From the NCBI GenBank assembly GCA_017979445.1, contig CM030715.1, positions 7,618,187 to 7,682,186 on the forward strand: a stretch of 64,000 bases of DNA. The letters run 5' to 3'. Both the position numbers and the translations under genes were made by a program. Origin of the DNA: Akebia trifoliata (lineage: Eukaryota; Streptophyta; Magnoliopsida; Ranunculales; Lardizabalaceae). Shown in pieces: positions 46,170 through 58,110 of this stretch (position 1 is its first letter; each line of letters opens with the position of its first letter). A model generated the notes under the pieces. That model ran no database searches and was not told where the DNA came from. It worked only from the letters and a program-made list of their open reading frames with translations.

Positions 46170-47761
46170 TGTAAGCATCAAAATTTTAAAGAGGCATAGT
46201 TTCCAAATTATCGAGAAAGTCAATAAAAAATCAAAGTTGGGCTTACATAAATATGGGCCATTGATTAGGGTAGGTCTGTTATGATTTGGATTTGAGTTTT
46301 CGTAGATAAAGCCCACAGTTTAAATGAAGTAAAGTGAGCCACATATTAAGTATTAGGCCCTACACCCAAATAAACGAGTTTGACCCACCAATAGTTTATA
46401 GAATCCTTAAAATTGGATTTGGTCTAATTTAACTTTTAGAAAAGCCAATCAAATCTCTACATGTTGGGGCGTAATTGGAAAGCTAAGGCCCTGTTCGTTT
46501 GGGCTTCAGGAACCATTTTTTTTTGTTGCGTTTAAGCCAAAAAAAGCCAGATAAATGATGTTCGTTTGGGCTTTTTTGACTCCTGCATATTTCAAGGGAA
46601 GACCTAAAGTAGCTCCTAACAGAAGTCATCCAAGAGGGACTTCTTCAAATGACTTTTGTGAGAAGTCAAAAACGTAAAACGATTCAAGTGTAATTACTAA
46701 AATACCCTTAATCTTTAATCAAATTTCCAATCAAATTTAACCTTAAAAATGAAATGAGATTATCAAAATACCCTTCATTTTTACTACTAAGATAAAAAAC
46801 AATTCATTATCACCACTTTATTACCAAAACACCCTTTCATCTTTATGTGGATGTTGGAATGTGTATTATGCAAGTATTTTCTTTATAAAAAAAATATCAT
46901 ATGTTCACTTTTAAGAGGAGATGCCACCGAAATTTTGATAGAACTACAAAAAATTATAAATTTATTTAAATTAAAAATAATTATTTTTATAATTTTTTAA
47001 TATAAATTTATTATATATATATATATATAATAAATTTATTAAGGTATTCTGCTTATTTTTGGTGCATTTTGGGTGTATTATCAATATCAAGGGTATTCTA
47101 GTAATTTTACTAAAATCAATCAATAAAAAATTGTTAAACGAACATCAATTTCTGACTTACATGCTTTTGTAACTACTGAATGTGATTTTTCAGGCTCTGG
47201 ATTTCTACTTCTTCCAAAAGCCAACTTTTTGAGTTGGAACTAGCTTCTGTAAAAAAATAGACCCTAAATTTTCTTTAAGCCTATAAATATCAAAGCTTTC
47301 CTCATTTGACGGGAATGGAAATAACTTTCTCTCAGAAGATAGAAGTTCTCATTCTAGAGAAAAAAATGCTCTCAAGCCCTCTTCTAAAGACCAAACAAAT
47401 TTTCTCAAGAAACTCGGACTACAATTAAAGAGAAGATCAAGCCTAAAACTCTTATTTAGAAGTAAAGAAATCCTTTTCAACTGATAAAACGCGAAGCTTG
47501 GAGAGAAAAAAGTTTATAAAAGCCTCTATAGAAGATTAAGCACAAATAAAGCCACCGTCAAAGCAACATTCTCAACTAATTACGCACAAAACCCAAAGAG
47601 AACAAAACTACACACACGTCACCATTTTTATTTTGTACTTAATTATTAATCAGAGGAAAACTCTAAGATTTGTATATTTATTTTCATCAAAATCAGTATA
47701 AAATCATTTGCAATATCTTTTTATGAATTTTGAGGTAGATATATGAAATTTGATGTTGACA
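46170..47761 (+). repeat. Gypsy 5' LTR (interrupted by a MITE)
   Basis: Starts TGTAAGCATCAAAATTTT and ends TTGATGTTGACA. Without the 46487-47264 insertion it is about 0.81 kb, the size of the 3' LTR. TATAAATA at 47282-47289 is the likely TATA box, shared with the other LTR at 57049-57056. Confidence 0.9.
46487..47264. mobile_element. Tourist-like (PIF/Harbinger) MITE in the LTR (778 bp)
   Basis: The paired LTR lacks this segment, which proves insertion. Ends GGCCCTGTTCGTTTGG and (reverse complement of the right end) GGGTCTATTTTTTT are weak inverted repeats, and the flanks are TAA (46484-46486 and 47265-47267), the PIF/Harbinger TSD. It is non-coding, with an (AT)n tract and TA-rich palindrome at about 46965-47040. 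Confidence 0.85.
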
Positions 47762-47765
47762 AAAT

Positions 47766-47785
47766 TTTGGTGCGCCCATTGGGAC
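47766..47785 (+). other. Gypsy primer binding site
   Basis: TTTGGTGCGCCCATTGGGAC lies four bases after the LTR end. The position and the GGYGCGCCC core fit Tat-type PBS sequences; the tRNA is not assigned. Confidence 0.7.
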
Positions 47786-48480
47786 AATTTCAGCATCTCA
47801 TTATTCAATCAACTACAAAAACAACAATAATAATGATGGCATCTCGCTATGCCAACATTATTGCTATTGTAGAGGAAGACAAGAAAATTGCCTCCTCAAA
47901 CTCTGAATTTACTTAGATTGTAAGTCATGACCACCCTATGATGTGAACTACGAAAAATTTTGGTGGTTCTCAACTTGTTGAGCCTCTTTATTACCATTCA
48001 AAGAAGCATGCCATGAAACGGCACCAATGACAAAGACGGTATGAGTAGACGTTGTGGAAGACGACTCATCGGATTTTAGATCCGATTTAAAGTCAAGAAA
48101 GGGATCGTTTAAATTTCTATCAATCACTTCTCCATTGTAGACTCACACCTTTATCAAAGTAGTGATGATAGCCAAAACACTAATGATGGAAGAATAAGTA
48201 GCCCAAATGACAAACATCCTCAACAAGTTGACAAAGACAATAGAATAAAAAGACATTCAGATTGCCACCCTAATTAGTCGTTTGGAGTAGAAGGACAAAG
48301 ATAATGAATCAAGCGCTGAACCCTCACATCCTCTAGGATTCACTCCCGAAAAGTATATGTCTCTGTGCAAAGAAGATAAATAAGGAGACTATTCTGGCTC
48401 GCGAAATACTATGTGAGACCCACCACAATGATCTATTGTCTTGTTTTCTATTCAGTAACTACAAGCAATGATTGTTGACA

Positions 48481-49050
48481 CCATTCACGCTCAATATGAG
48501 GGCATGCCACAATTCTTGTTGCTCTACTCCAAACTCTATATTCAATGGATTGAGCAAATGCATCTTCCAATAAGATATCAACCGCCAAAATTTCAATATT
48601 TTGAGGAAAAAGACAATCCATAACAGCACATTGCCTACCTTGTCAAAACTTGCAACAACACCGATACGTTCGACAATTTCATGGTGAAACAATTTGTTAG
48701 TTCCATCTGGGGCAATGCATTCAATTAGTATACTAACTTGGAACCTAAATTAATAGATAATTGGGATCAACTCGAAAACGTATTCTTTGATTGCTTCTAT
48801 AACGCTAGAATGATGATAAGTATGGTAGAGCTCATTGTCGTCAAATAACGGAATCATGAACTGATCATATAGTATATTGAACGTTGGAGGAATATTTTCC
48901 TTAACTCCATGGACCGTCTCTCTCAGTCATTCGCGATTGAGATGTGTATTCAAGTGATGTACTGGCAACTCTTATACATCTTGAAAGGGATTAATCCATA
49001 TACTTTCGAAGAGTTAGCCATTCGAGCCCATGATATGGAATAAAATATAG
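48481..49050 (+). pseudogene. Gypsy gag (broken)
   Basis: With stops the plus strand reads PPKFQYFEEKDNP, QHIAYLVKTCNNTDTF, FMVKQFVSSIWGNAFN, YTNLEPKLIDNWDQLENVF, YIERWRNIFLNSMDRLS, FAIEMCIQVMYW and TFEELAIRAHDME. These are the successive blocks of the retrotransposon gag domain of Tat/Athila-type plant Gypsy elements ('MVKQFV.SLKGNAFDWYTDLEP'). The expected Trp between NAFN and YTNLEP is a TAG stop (48726-48728). A start at ATG 47833 is possible but the frame stops after 27 codons. Confidence 0.88.
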
Positions 49051-50318
49051 TTGTACATTAGATTTCTCGGTCAAGCGAGCCTCGAAAGCAAGATAAGAAG
49101 GATGACAAGTCCTTTAAAACTAAATAAGTATTGGCCACCACCACCAATAAGCCTGCTAAGATCACATGTAAAAATATAAAAAATCAACCAAGAGTTGATT
49201 CAACACAAGACAAAGGAAAAGCTTAGAAATCTCTCAAAGACCTTGAAGTGAAAGAATACCCATTTCTAGATGTTGATGTCCCAGGCATGTTTGAAGAGCT
49301 GCTCAAGTTGAAGCTCATTGAATTTTGAACTCCCAAACGACGAGAAGAAGTAGGTCGTGACAATGATCCAAGGTACTGTTGCTACCATTGGGTGATTAGT
49401 CACCTTATCGAAAAATATTTTATATTCAAAGAAAAAATCATGGATCTGACACATTAAGGAAAAAGACTATGTTGAAAATATCGCAACTTTTAACATGAAA
49501 ACTATTACATTTGGATATTTTGGTCCAACGCTCTTGTTAAGTCCGTATACAACACAAACTCCATCTCCCCAAATCACAAAAATTTCAACTCCACCACCAT
49601 AACCCATGTTCGTATGTTCTGACATTGAAAATGATCACTCAAGACTGGAGGCATTGCCAAGTGAAGGGAATATCGTCACACTTCCTACTTCACCCCAACA
49701 AAGACAACAATCTCATTTGGCTTCAAATTCAAGTTCAAGTGTTTTGTAGTCAGCTTCAATTCGACGAAAGAGGCGTCTTTCATACGTGCCTGCTCCTCCG
49801 ACTCCAAAGCCAAGAAGATGAAGTAAAAAGTCAAAACTAGGTGTAGCATAAAAGAAGAAAAATGATAATAAAGAAAAAAAACTTTCGAGTTCGACCTGCA
49901 AATCCTAAAGACTTTCTTGAACAACCTCCCTGTAAGCCAGTCAATCTTTAAGAGTTTTTACCCAAGAAACTCTTGCAGGGACAATGTGTAGATATATGCA
50001 TAGTTTCTTGCAGGGACAATGTGTAGATATTGATGACAAGTTCTTTGAGTACTCTATCACTTCAAGTCATGAAGATAAAAACTTGAGGAAGGTGACATCG
50101 CCTCAGAAGTGAAAGAGTCGTAGGACGACTTGGAGTTCTCTAACGAACTTCAAAAGATTCAATATATTGTGCCACAAACATCAACTAAATCAAGAAAGTG
50201 TAGAGAAGAAATTCAACTTGATAAAGATCCACAACAATACTCTATGTACATGACCATAATCACTTTTACTAATGAAGATCTTTAATTAGGGTCTCGACCC
50301 CACAATAGACCTCTTTAT

Positions 50319-50678
50319 GTGACTGGATACATGATGGAGAGTAAAATTCAAAGAATCCTTTTGGATTGTGAATTTGCCATCAACATTATGCCAATTCGTA
50401 CTATGAAACAAGTTGGCATCTTAATGGATCAACTTGCTCATACTAAGTTGATGATTCAAGGATTCAACCTAGGTTGTCAGAAGGCTATTGGCATGATAAG
50501 AGTGAAACTCTCTATTGCAGACTTAGAATCAACCGTGTCCTTTTACATTATTGATTGTAAAACCTCATATCATTTGTTTCTCGGTCGACCATGGTTACAC
50601 GAAACTGGAGTAGTACTGTTACATTATACCAGTGTTTCAAGTATTATCAATATGAGTGCAAAAATGCATAGAGGCTAA
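50319..50678 (+). pseudogene. Gypsy aspartic protease region (active site altered)
   Basis: An open frame of 119 codons reading RILLDCEFAINIMPIRTMK, LMIQGFNLGCQKAIGMIR, and FYIIDCKTSYHLFLGRPWLH. It aligns with the protease of plant Tat/Athila elements, whose active site is D(S/G)G-A-N-I-L-P. Here the triad region reads DCE instead of DSG/DGG, so the catalytic turn is lost. The LLGRPW motif marks the C-terminal end of the domain. Confidence 0.88.
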
Positions 50679-52099
50679 AGACCAGCCATTCGACAAGGTG
50701 GGGGCACATTTCACCAATTCAAAGTTCTATTTGGGAGACGGTGTCATTTAAGAAATGCTCATAATTTCGGTAACTTCCTCCAGTAAGAAAAGAGTTAATA
50801 AAGAAAAACATACTATGAAATATTTTAAAAGGATTTATCCTCCTCAACTTTAGAAAGAACAGGTAGATGAGCATAAGTTAGAAACTTCATAGATAAGGAT
50901 GAGTCAACCAAAATTGGACACATCATCTACAATTGTGCTGCCAAGTCCAATACTTCTTCACGTACCACAATCACGACGGAAGCTAAGATAGTTTCCTTTC
51001 AAAGAGATTTCTTCAAAGCCAAATATAATCCTTTTAAAAATCTAACACCACAAAGCCCTTTTTCAAAGGATTTATCCCAAATGCAACTACACAGGATGGT
51101 AAAGATAACCTCAGAAAGACAGAATCCAAAGGTTGGTTCGACCCTAAAACTTCAAGTTGTTCGAGATCGGTGGTTACGAAAAAAGTGAATCGGTACGACT
51201 AACTGAGTAAATTCACGACTTAACTGCAACGGAAGTCAAGTTGGTTTAAGTTGGAGAGAGAGTCTCATTTATATGAACAAGGTTAAGTTATACGCTAGAG
51301 GCCACGATCAAAATTTTAAAAATGAAGATAGCTTCTTCACAACATATTACAATGGAAGTCATTGATGAGTTTGTAAAAGAAATACCAATTCCTCGTACAT
51401 CTTTTTTTGATCAAATGGATGACTACGTATTGACCATTTTGGTATTTGATCTATTAGGTATTTCAAATTACTCTATTCATAATGCACAAATTCGAAGACA
51501 CCGTACATCTGCATTGTTTAGACTTGGTCAAAACATCAAGCTTAACCTACAAATTGAATCACAATGCTAACATAGACAGGGAAACAAATATGTTAAACAC
51601 AAATATAGTAACGGTTTTCACATAACTATTCCGTCTTGCATGAAGCAGCAAACAACCTTGGAAATCTCAATATCAAATGTATTGGTTGTAAATAGATGGA
51701 CCATCATCTTTATGAACAAAATAAGTAACAATTGAGAATTAATTGCGGAGTTAAATGGTTCTGAAGATGTTTTTATAAATCACATCACTGTTGAGGAATT
51801 CCTTGAAAGACGAGTCTTCATTATCAGATGAAAAACTCAAGAAGTTGGCAAACCATTGTCGAAGACTTGAAAGAAATAAACTTCAATACTATAGAAAAGT
51901 CAAGACCTACAATCGTTAGTATTTTTCTAATCCATAATAAAGAAACGGAGTACTTCAAGTTGCTATAGGAATACAAATATATATTTTTTCTTGGAGTTAC
52001 AAGGAAATGCCAGGACTTGACCCGAAAGTTGTTATTCCTCAACTCATAGTTAGATCTAGAATTCGTTTAATCAAATATGTACAACACCATTTTTGACTA

Positions 52100-53000
52100 G
52101 AGTTGGTACCACAAATTGAGATAGAGGTCCACAAGTTAATAGAAGTCAGTTTCATCCGAGAAGTAAAATATCCTAATTAGTTTTCCAATATAGTCCTTGT
52201 AAGAAAGAAAAATGAATAAATTCGAATGTGCGTAGACTTTTGTAACTTGAATAATACATGTCTAAAAGACTACTTTTCACTCTCAATTATAGAACTTATG
52301 GTTGATTCAACTACGGGACATAAGGATTTATTTTTTATAGATGGATCATCTGGCTACAACCAAATTCAAATGACGGCAAAAAATGAGGAATTCATAGCCT
52401 TTCGCACCCAAAAGACATATTTTTACAAAGTTATGTCTTTTGAACTCAAGAATATTAACGTCACTTATTAAAAAGTTATGATGAAGATATTTGATGACAT
52501 ACTACATGACAAGGTCAAATGTTACGTTGATGACTTAGTAGTAAAGTCAAAGAAAAGTGAGGATCACTTGCAATATTTGCGAGATACCTTTAATAGACTT
52601 CGAAAATACCAGCTTAAGATGAACCTACTAAAATGTGCTTTTAGAGTTACTTCAGGTAAATTCTTAGGATTTGTGGTTTGACACCACGACATTGAAATTG
52701 ATAGAAATAAGATTGAGGTCCTCCAAAAGATGTTAGCACCAAAGAACATCCATGAGCTTAAAAGTTTGCATGGTTGACTTGTTTACATTTATAGATTCAT
52801 TTCAAACTTAGCTAGACGTTGTCATATCTTTAGTCGATTAATGAAGAAAGATACATCATTTGATTGGGATGACGTTTGTAAGAACGTTCTGAAAAATATC
52901 AAGGAGTATCTTCTCAAGCCACGCATTTTATCAACAACAATCCTCGAGAAAACTTTGATTCTTTATATCACTAGAAGGAGATGCAATGATTATTCCTATT
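52100..53000 (+). pseudogene. Gypsy reverse transcriptase (broken)
   Basis: From the plus strand: RMCVDFCNLNNTCLKDYFSL (motif RVCVDYRDLNKACPKD), LFFIDGSSGYNQIQM (motif FMDGFSGYNQI), the catalytic CYVDDLVVKSK with an intact YVDD (52523-52534), HLQYLRDTFNRLRKYQLKMN, CAFRVTSGKFLGFVV and HGLVYIYRFISNLA with stops between. Stops at 52178, 52679 and 52775 replace Trp, Arg and Arg of the family. The expected MPFGLKNAGATYQR block is degraded. The RNase H start (SFDWDDVCKNVLKNIKEYL) follows. Confidence 0.92.
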
Positions 53001-53280
53001 TGTCAAAGATAGGTGATACCCTATCAAGAATTTGGGTGTTGTGAGACACTTGAAGCAAATACCGTAGAAATATTCGAAATTGAAGTCGAAGATTGAAGAC
53101 AACCACTTATTGACTATCTATAATACGGGACGACCTGGAGAATAAAACTGAAATATTTTGTAAGGCACCTTGATTTCTATACTTCAATGATAAATTATAC
53201 TGAAGGGACTCGATAATGAAGTCCAAACACTTTAGAATAAACTTACTTTACGGGTGGTATTTACATCAGTCTAGACAAAA

Positions 53281-53635
53281 AATCCATCATAATTTGAAGA
53301 GAATGAGATTCTACTGGCCTACCATGGTGAAAGAATATTTAAATTAATCAAAATATGTAAAATGTGCTAGTTTTATGGAGATACATTTGTCAACCACCAG
53401 AACCATTGTATCCTACAATCGCATCTTATCCCTTTTGGCGAGTAGGGACTCGATGTTGTTGGAATACTCCTAAAGTCTTCAAGACAACATCTTTATATCA
53501 TCACTGCAATAGATTACTTTTCTAAGTAGGCTGAAGTAGTTCCCCTTCGAAAGGTTAAGAAAGAATGGTAGGCGACTTCATAAAAAATAACATCATCTTC
53601 CGTTATGACATTCTGTGATATATTATGATAGCTAA
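53281..53635 (+). pseudogene. Gypsy integrase, truncated by the tandem array
   Basis: Text in shifting frames: HHNLKRMRFYWPTMVKEYL (zinc-binding region), KYVKCASFMEIHLS, PPEPLYPTIASYPF, RQHLYIITAIDYFSK-AEVVPLRKVKK (first catalytic Asp of the DDE core) and a degraded RYDIP. Reading then stops at the start of the 99 bp repeats, where the second catalytic block and the C-terminal domain should follow. A TAG (53527-53529) replaces Trp of FSKWAEA. Confidence 0.85.
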
Positions 53636-54310
53636 TGGAGAGTGCCCACCAGTATGTACATATCTCTCATCATACGACATCTTTAGCCAATTGGCGTTGT
53701 CTGCTCTCGAGCACCATTGGTAACAACTGCTTTGTAGATTGGTCAACTAGTGTGTACATGTCTATTGTAATGAGGCAATTCCAACCAGTTGACATTATCC
53801 GCCCCCAAACACCACTGATATACAATTAGTTTAGAGACTGGCTAACCGACATGTACATATCTCTCATCACGCATTACCTCTAACCAATTGGTGTTGTCTG
53901 TCCTCGAGTACTACTGATATACAGTTGCTTTGGAGATTGACAAATCAACGTGTACATCTCTCTTATCGTACGACTTCTCTAGCCAGTTGGCATACAACCC
54001 CTGAGCACCACTGCTATATAGTTATTTTGAAGACTGGCCAACTAACGTGTACATTTCTCTCGTTAGACTGCACCTTTAACTAGTTGACATTGTCCTCCCC
54101 TGAGCATCACTGATATACAATTGCTTTGCGGACTAACTAATTGGCGTGTACATGTCCATCGTCATATAATACCTCTAGCTAATTGGCGTTGTCCTCCCCC
54201 AAGCACCATTGATATACAGCTACTTTGGAGACTGGCCAACTGGCGTAAACATATCTCTTGTCATATTGTACATCCAGTTAATTAGCATTGCTCTCGGTCC
54301 CCAATGCTAA
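53636..54310. repeat. 99 bp tandem array, about 7 copies
   Basis: Landmark words recur at a steady period: the (C)GTGTACAT block starts at about 53654, 53753, 53852, 53951, 54048, 54147 and 54245. Each unit also has an (A)CCAATTGGCGTTGTC-like block, a GAGCACCACTGATATACA block and TTTGGAGACTGGCCAACT. Units are diverged (roughly 75-85% identical by eye). The array begins inside what should be integrase coding. Confidence 0.92.
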
Positions 54311-55794
54311 TCTGTACTGCCTTGTAAAAAAGGACGAAGAAAACAACAATGCAAAAAAAAAAAAAAGAGAGTAAAATAAATAAATAAAAATACAGAAAAG
54401 AGGTACGTACAATCAAATTCCTTGTCTATCATGTTTGCTAACTTCGGGTGATGGGCGATCAAAATCTGTTGTGTAACTTTCAGAATTTCTGAATGATATT
54501 GCAAGAGAAGTTGAGGTGTTTACACGCTAAAGATGCAACAGTTCCAGAAAAGAGAGCATATGTAGTCCTTGCTCTCTGATCATAACAAGAAGTTTACAAA
54601 AAAAGAAAGAGAAAAGAAGGCGTGCATTACCATCCAACAACATTGGTACTCCGTTGAGTCAACTAATCATGAAGAACATGTTTATCTGCAAAAGGTTTAA
54701 AATTCCGTGCTCAATGTAATCTAAACTCAATAGAGAACATGAACATCACTCGTATATCACAAAAACAAAAAATCACTTTCGAAAGTGGAGATCTAAAGTT
54801 TCTCCATTTAGATTTACCATCATTCAAGCCCATTCAAAAACTGGTCCACTAGGTGTTAATCAACCCGAGCTTCCTGACGGACTTGTGCAGAGAATGACTG
54901 ACTTCACCATCCAACGAAGTATTTTCCAACCTCAAGGTCAAGAATCCTAAACTCTAAAGAATGTGAGGCCTTCTCCTGCTCGTTTTCAAAATTCGGTTCA
55001 GAAGACATCTTTAAGGTGGGTGTTTACCCACTAGATTAGCTGATCCTGTTTTTGCAACAAGAGGGAAAAAATATCTTAAAAAGAAGAGTGAAAAAAAAGG
55101 GAGAATCACCCAACCAATGATCCGATTGTAAATATTGCAAATTTGCTGGACACCAATGCACATTGTTGCTGTATCCGCTTTGGGGAATGGGTTTTCCAAA
55201 GCAAGGAGGTTTTCAAAAACCCATGTTGTTGTCATCCACTATACTATACCATTGATTTGTTGCTGCACCAAGCTTCTGCTATGGTATGACCATCTAATTA
55301 GATGTTGATAAATAGGCGAATCCCAAACAAAAAAATAAAATAAAGCATCGCCTTCATTTGTAACCTTAAAGAGGTTGGATGTAAGTTTTAAAGGGTTTTC
55401 GATAAAGTTGAGATGAAGTCTACGACTATTTCTTTAAAGTTACGTGCAAGAGTAAAAAACATTGATTTAATCCCATACACTCAGCTACATGGAGTAGTAT
55501 TTTGGAGAAGCAAGTCTTTATGTCGGCTTAGTCATTCTCAAGCCCAATCCAAGTGTGGCATGTCTTATCAAAGTACAAACCCAACTCCACCACCAAACTT
55601 TGATAATAAAATAAAAAAGATAAAAAAGAAACACCATTTCCAAAGTCTAGTTTCCATCCCTCTTTGACACGTGCTTCTAGCCCCAACAAATTTTCTAATT
55701 CAAGAGGCCTAAATCCTTATAGCCCAACTTAAAGTCTACCCAATAAAATATTGAATGTGTTGTGATCAAAACCTCTCCCATCCGTTCAAATAAA

Positions 55795-55930
55795 AAATAC
55801 ATGGTTTTGTTGCCATGCTTCTCACCCATGCCCAACGTGGTATTCATGCAATGCAATCTAGCAAATACAAGGATTTGTTCCCATGCCTCTCACATACATT
55901 CAACGTGGTGTTTCCATGCAATGAGATCTT
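55795..55930. repeat. Two-copy 68 bp tandem duplication
   Basis: AAATACATGGTTTTGTTGCC and AAATACAAGGATTTGTTCCC start the two units (55795, 55863); both continue with CATGC-TCTCAC and CAACGTGGT and end near CATGCAATG. Confidence 0.75.
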
Positions 55931-56086
55931 TTTGTGGACCGAGTTCTCCAAGTAAAACTCACCAAGTTATATAAAGGTTTGGTTGAAGTTTTTGGTAGAG
56001 TTGATGAGATCTTTTTGTGGACCGAGTTCTCCAAGTAAAACTCACCAAGTTTTATAAAGGTTTGGTTGAACTTTTTGGTAGAGTTG
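55921..56086. repeat. Two-copy 83 bp tandem duplication
   Basis: ATGAGATCTTTTTGTGGACC begins both units (55921 and 56004), which are almost identical through GGTTTGGTTGAA and GGTAGAGTTG. Confidence 0.9.
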
Positions 56087-56697
56087 TTGAAATTCAACCC
56101 TCATTCTAACTATTCCGTGGATGAAAAGATATAGAAGTGGTATTGATCCCATGCATCTTGTGTCTACCAAGTTTTTATAGAACTTGGTTGCTTTCAAGCT
56201 TTATTCTATCTATCATGAAGAAATGGAATTTGAAGAAAAATCAATGTGTTTGATGTTGAACACGAACCTCTTGTCTTATATTCCCTAATGCTTACTAGCA
56301 TGGGCGAATCCTCAAGTTGTTCACAAGATTGTCCTATGGGGTACATACTTCTCAATTTTGCGTAAGCCTAATTCCAAATCCATCTAGGAAAGACATATGT
56401 AAGTGGATGCTAAATGCTAGCTAGAAACAAAAAAAAAAAAAGACAAAAACAATAAATAAAAAAAAAAAAACTTGAAAATGAAGAAAGAAGAAGAACAAGT
56501 ATAAAAAAAAGAATTGTAATGAAAGATATGCATTGCAAAACTCTGGCCTTCGCCAAGTACTTCCTGAAAAAGTGGTTTGACAATACATCTTATGAAAATG
56601 GAAGCACCAGCAAAAAAAAGTTCATCTTTACTAAATTGTGGCCATTTGTAAATCTGTTTAAGGATGCATCACCTTCGGCTTACATCTGATAATGCAT

Positions 56698-56712
56698 CCT
56701 TGAGGGGGTATT
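56698..56712 (+). other. Gypsy polypurine tract region
   Basis: CTTGAGGGGGTATT immediately precedes the 3' LTR start TGTAGGCATC. Confidence 0.65.
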
Positions 56713-57533
56713 TGTAGGCATCAAAATTTTAAAGAGGCCTACAACTTTTCAAATTATCGAGGAAGTCCATAAAAAAAATAAAAGTTAGACTTACATAAAC
56801 ATGGGTTATTGATTAGGACAAAGGCCTATTATGAGTTGAGTTTGGATTTTCTCAGATAAAGCTCATAGTCTAAATGAAGTAAAATGATACACATATTAAG
56901 TATTGGGACCTACACCAATAAATAAGTTTGGCATACTAATAGTCTATAGAATTCTCAAAATTGGATTTGATCGAATTTAGCCTTTAGACAAACCAATCAA
57001 AGCTCTTTAAGTTGGGGCATAATTAGAAAGTTAAATTATCTTGAAGTCTATAAATACCAAAACCTTTCTCATTTGGAGGAAATCGGGATCGGGACTACTT
57101 TCTCTCAAAAGATTGGAGTTCTCCCTCTAAAGAAGAAAAAACTCTCAAGCTATCTTTTAGAGACTAAGCAAAATTCTTCAAGAGACTCGGACTCTGATTA
57201 AAGAGAAGATCAAACCTAAAATCCTTCTCCGAAAGTCAATAAATCCTTTTCAACCGATAAAGTGTGAAGTCCGGAGAGAAAAAAAATCTATAGAACGTTC
57301 TACAAAAGATTAAGTACAAACAAAACCACCATCAAAGCAACCGTCTCAACCGATTACTTGTAAAGCCCAGAGAGAATAAAGCTACACACACGTCACCATT
57401 TTTGTTTTGTACTTGACTATTAATCAGTGGAAAACATTGAATCTGTATCACCATTTTCATCAAAATCAATATAAAATCATTTGTGATCTCTTTTCATGAA
57501 TCTCGAGGTTGATTGTGAAATTTATTATTGACA
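56713..57533 (+). repeat. Gypsy 3' LTR (821 bp)
   Basis: Pairs with the 5' LTR; starts TGTAGGCATCAAAATTTT and ends TTATTGACA-like. Divergence from the 5' LTR is visibly high (well over 10% by eye), so the insertion is much older than the Ogre-like element. Confidence 0.92.
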
Positions 57534-57629
57534 ATCCCATCTCAAACTTCATTAAAAATAATCTTCCTTCACCAATTTTATGCTTTCATTGTGCCCAAAA
57601 TTCCTCAAACAATGATATTCTATAATGAT

Positions 57630-58110
57630 GATTTTCAAAACATAATTAATAAATATAATTTTTTAAATGTTAAATATCAATATATATTTACTATTAGATG
57701 AGAGAACGACCAATATTGTTTATCAAAATCCACATTATCTTAATGTTTTATTAATTTACTTATATTTTTTGGATCAATAAACTTGTTTTTAATGAGACTA
57801 AAAATTTGGTGTTATTAGTGAAAATCGAACCCAGGTCTATGGTATCACCACCCAAAGCCTTTACCAACTAAGCTAGCTGGCATTTATAAAAATCCACATT
57901 AATTATTTATTGAAATTACAAAAATACCCTTTCATCTTATTTTTTATATCATGCTAGAACATACTTATTTTAATTAAAATGACCTTACATCTTAAGATAA
58001 CAATATACCCTTGCATCTAGGGTTTTTCTTTCCTTTTAAAAATAAAAGATATAAATCGTATTGTTTTATCATTTTCTCATTCTCTCATTTAGGGTTTTCT
58101 AAATCTACAT
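57630..58110. repeat. Dispersed repeat, copy 1 (carrying a SINE)
   Basis: It aligns with 63520-64000 over its whole length, from TTTTCAAAAC through ACCAATATTGTTTATC, the embedded SINE, and CATCTAGGGTTTTTCTTTCC to CTCATTCTCTC and AGGGTTTTCTAAA. The right part is CT-rich and continues into a 133-codon frame (58011-58412) that is low-complexity and not recognised. The nature of the repeat is unknown; it may be an LTR or UTR of a larger element. Confidence 0.8.
57738..57882 (-). mobile_element. tRNA-derived SINE, copy 2 (145 bp, 19 bp TSD)
   Basis: On the minus strand GCTAGCTTAGTTGGTAAAGG carries an A box and CTGGGTTCGATTTTCAC a B box. The tail is CTCATTAAAAACAAG then GATCCAAAAAATATAAG. The flanks 57719-57737 and 57883-57901 are a 19 bp TSD (TTTATCAAAATCCACATTA) with one mismatch. 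Same family as 16160-16285. Confidence 0.85.

Larger units (their letters stand above)
54311..56697 (+). other. Gypsy 3' non-coding region
   Basis: About 2.4 kb between the tandem array and the purine tract. No protein domain was recognised. It contains two further short tandem duplications (listed separately) and an A-rich stretch at about 54350-54400. Confidence 0.6.
46170..57533 (+). mobile_element. Ty3/Gypsy retrotransposon, decayed, with MITE in the 5' LTR
   Basis: Delimited by LTRs at 46170-47761 and 56713-57533, with TG...CA ends and near-matching flanks GTCCC (46165-46169) and ATCCC (57534-57538). Order on plus: LTR, PBS, gag, protease, reverse transcriptase, part of integrase, 99 bp tandem array, about 2.4 kb of non-coding 3' region, purine tract, LTR. 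The domain order (reverse transcriptase before integrase) and motifs are Gypsy; gag and protease texts resemble the Tat group. All domains contain stops, many explainable as TGG-to-TAG or CGA-to-TGA. Not functional. Confidence 0.9.

Noticed and set aside
57822..57882. Possible tRNA gene on the minus strand
   Set aside because: A and B boxes are present, but the acceptor stem does not close, and the sequence continues into a SINE tail bounded by a 19 bp TSD.
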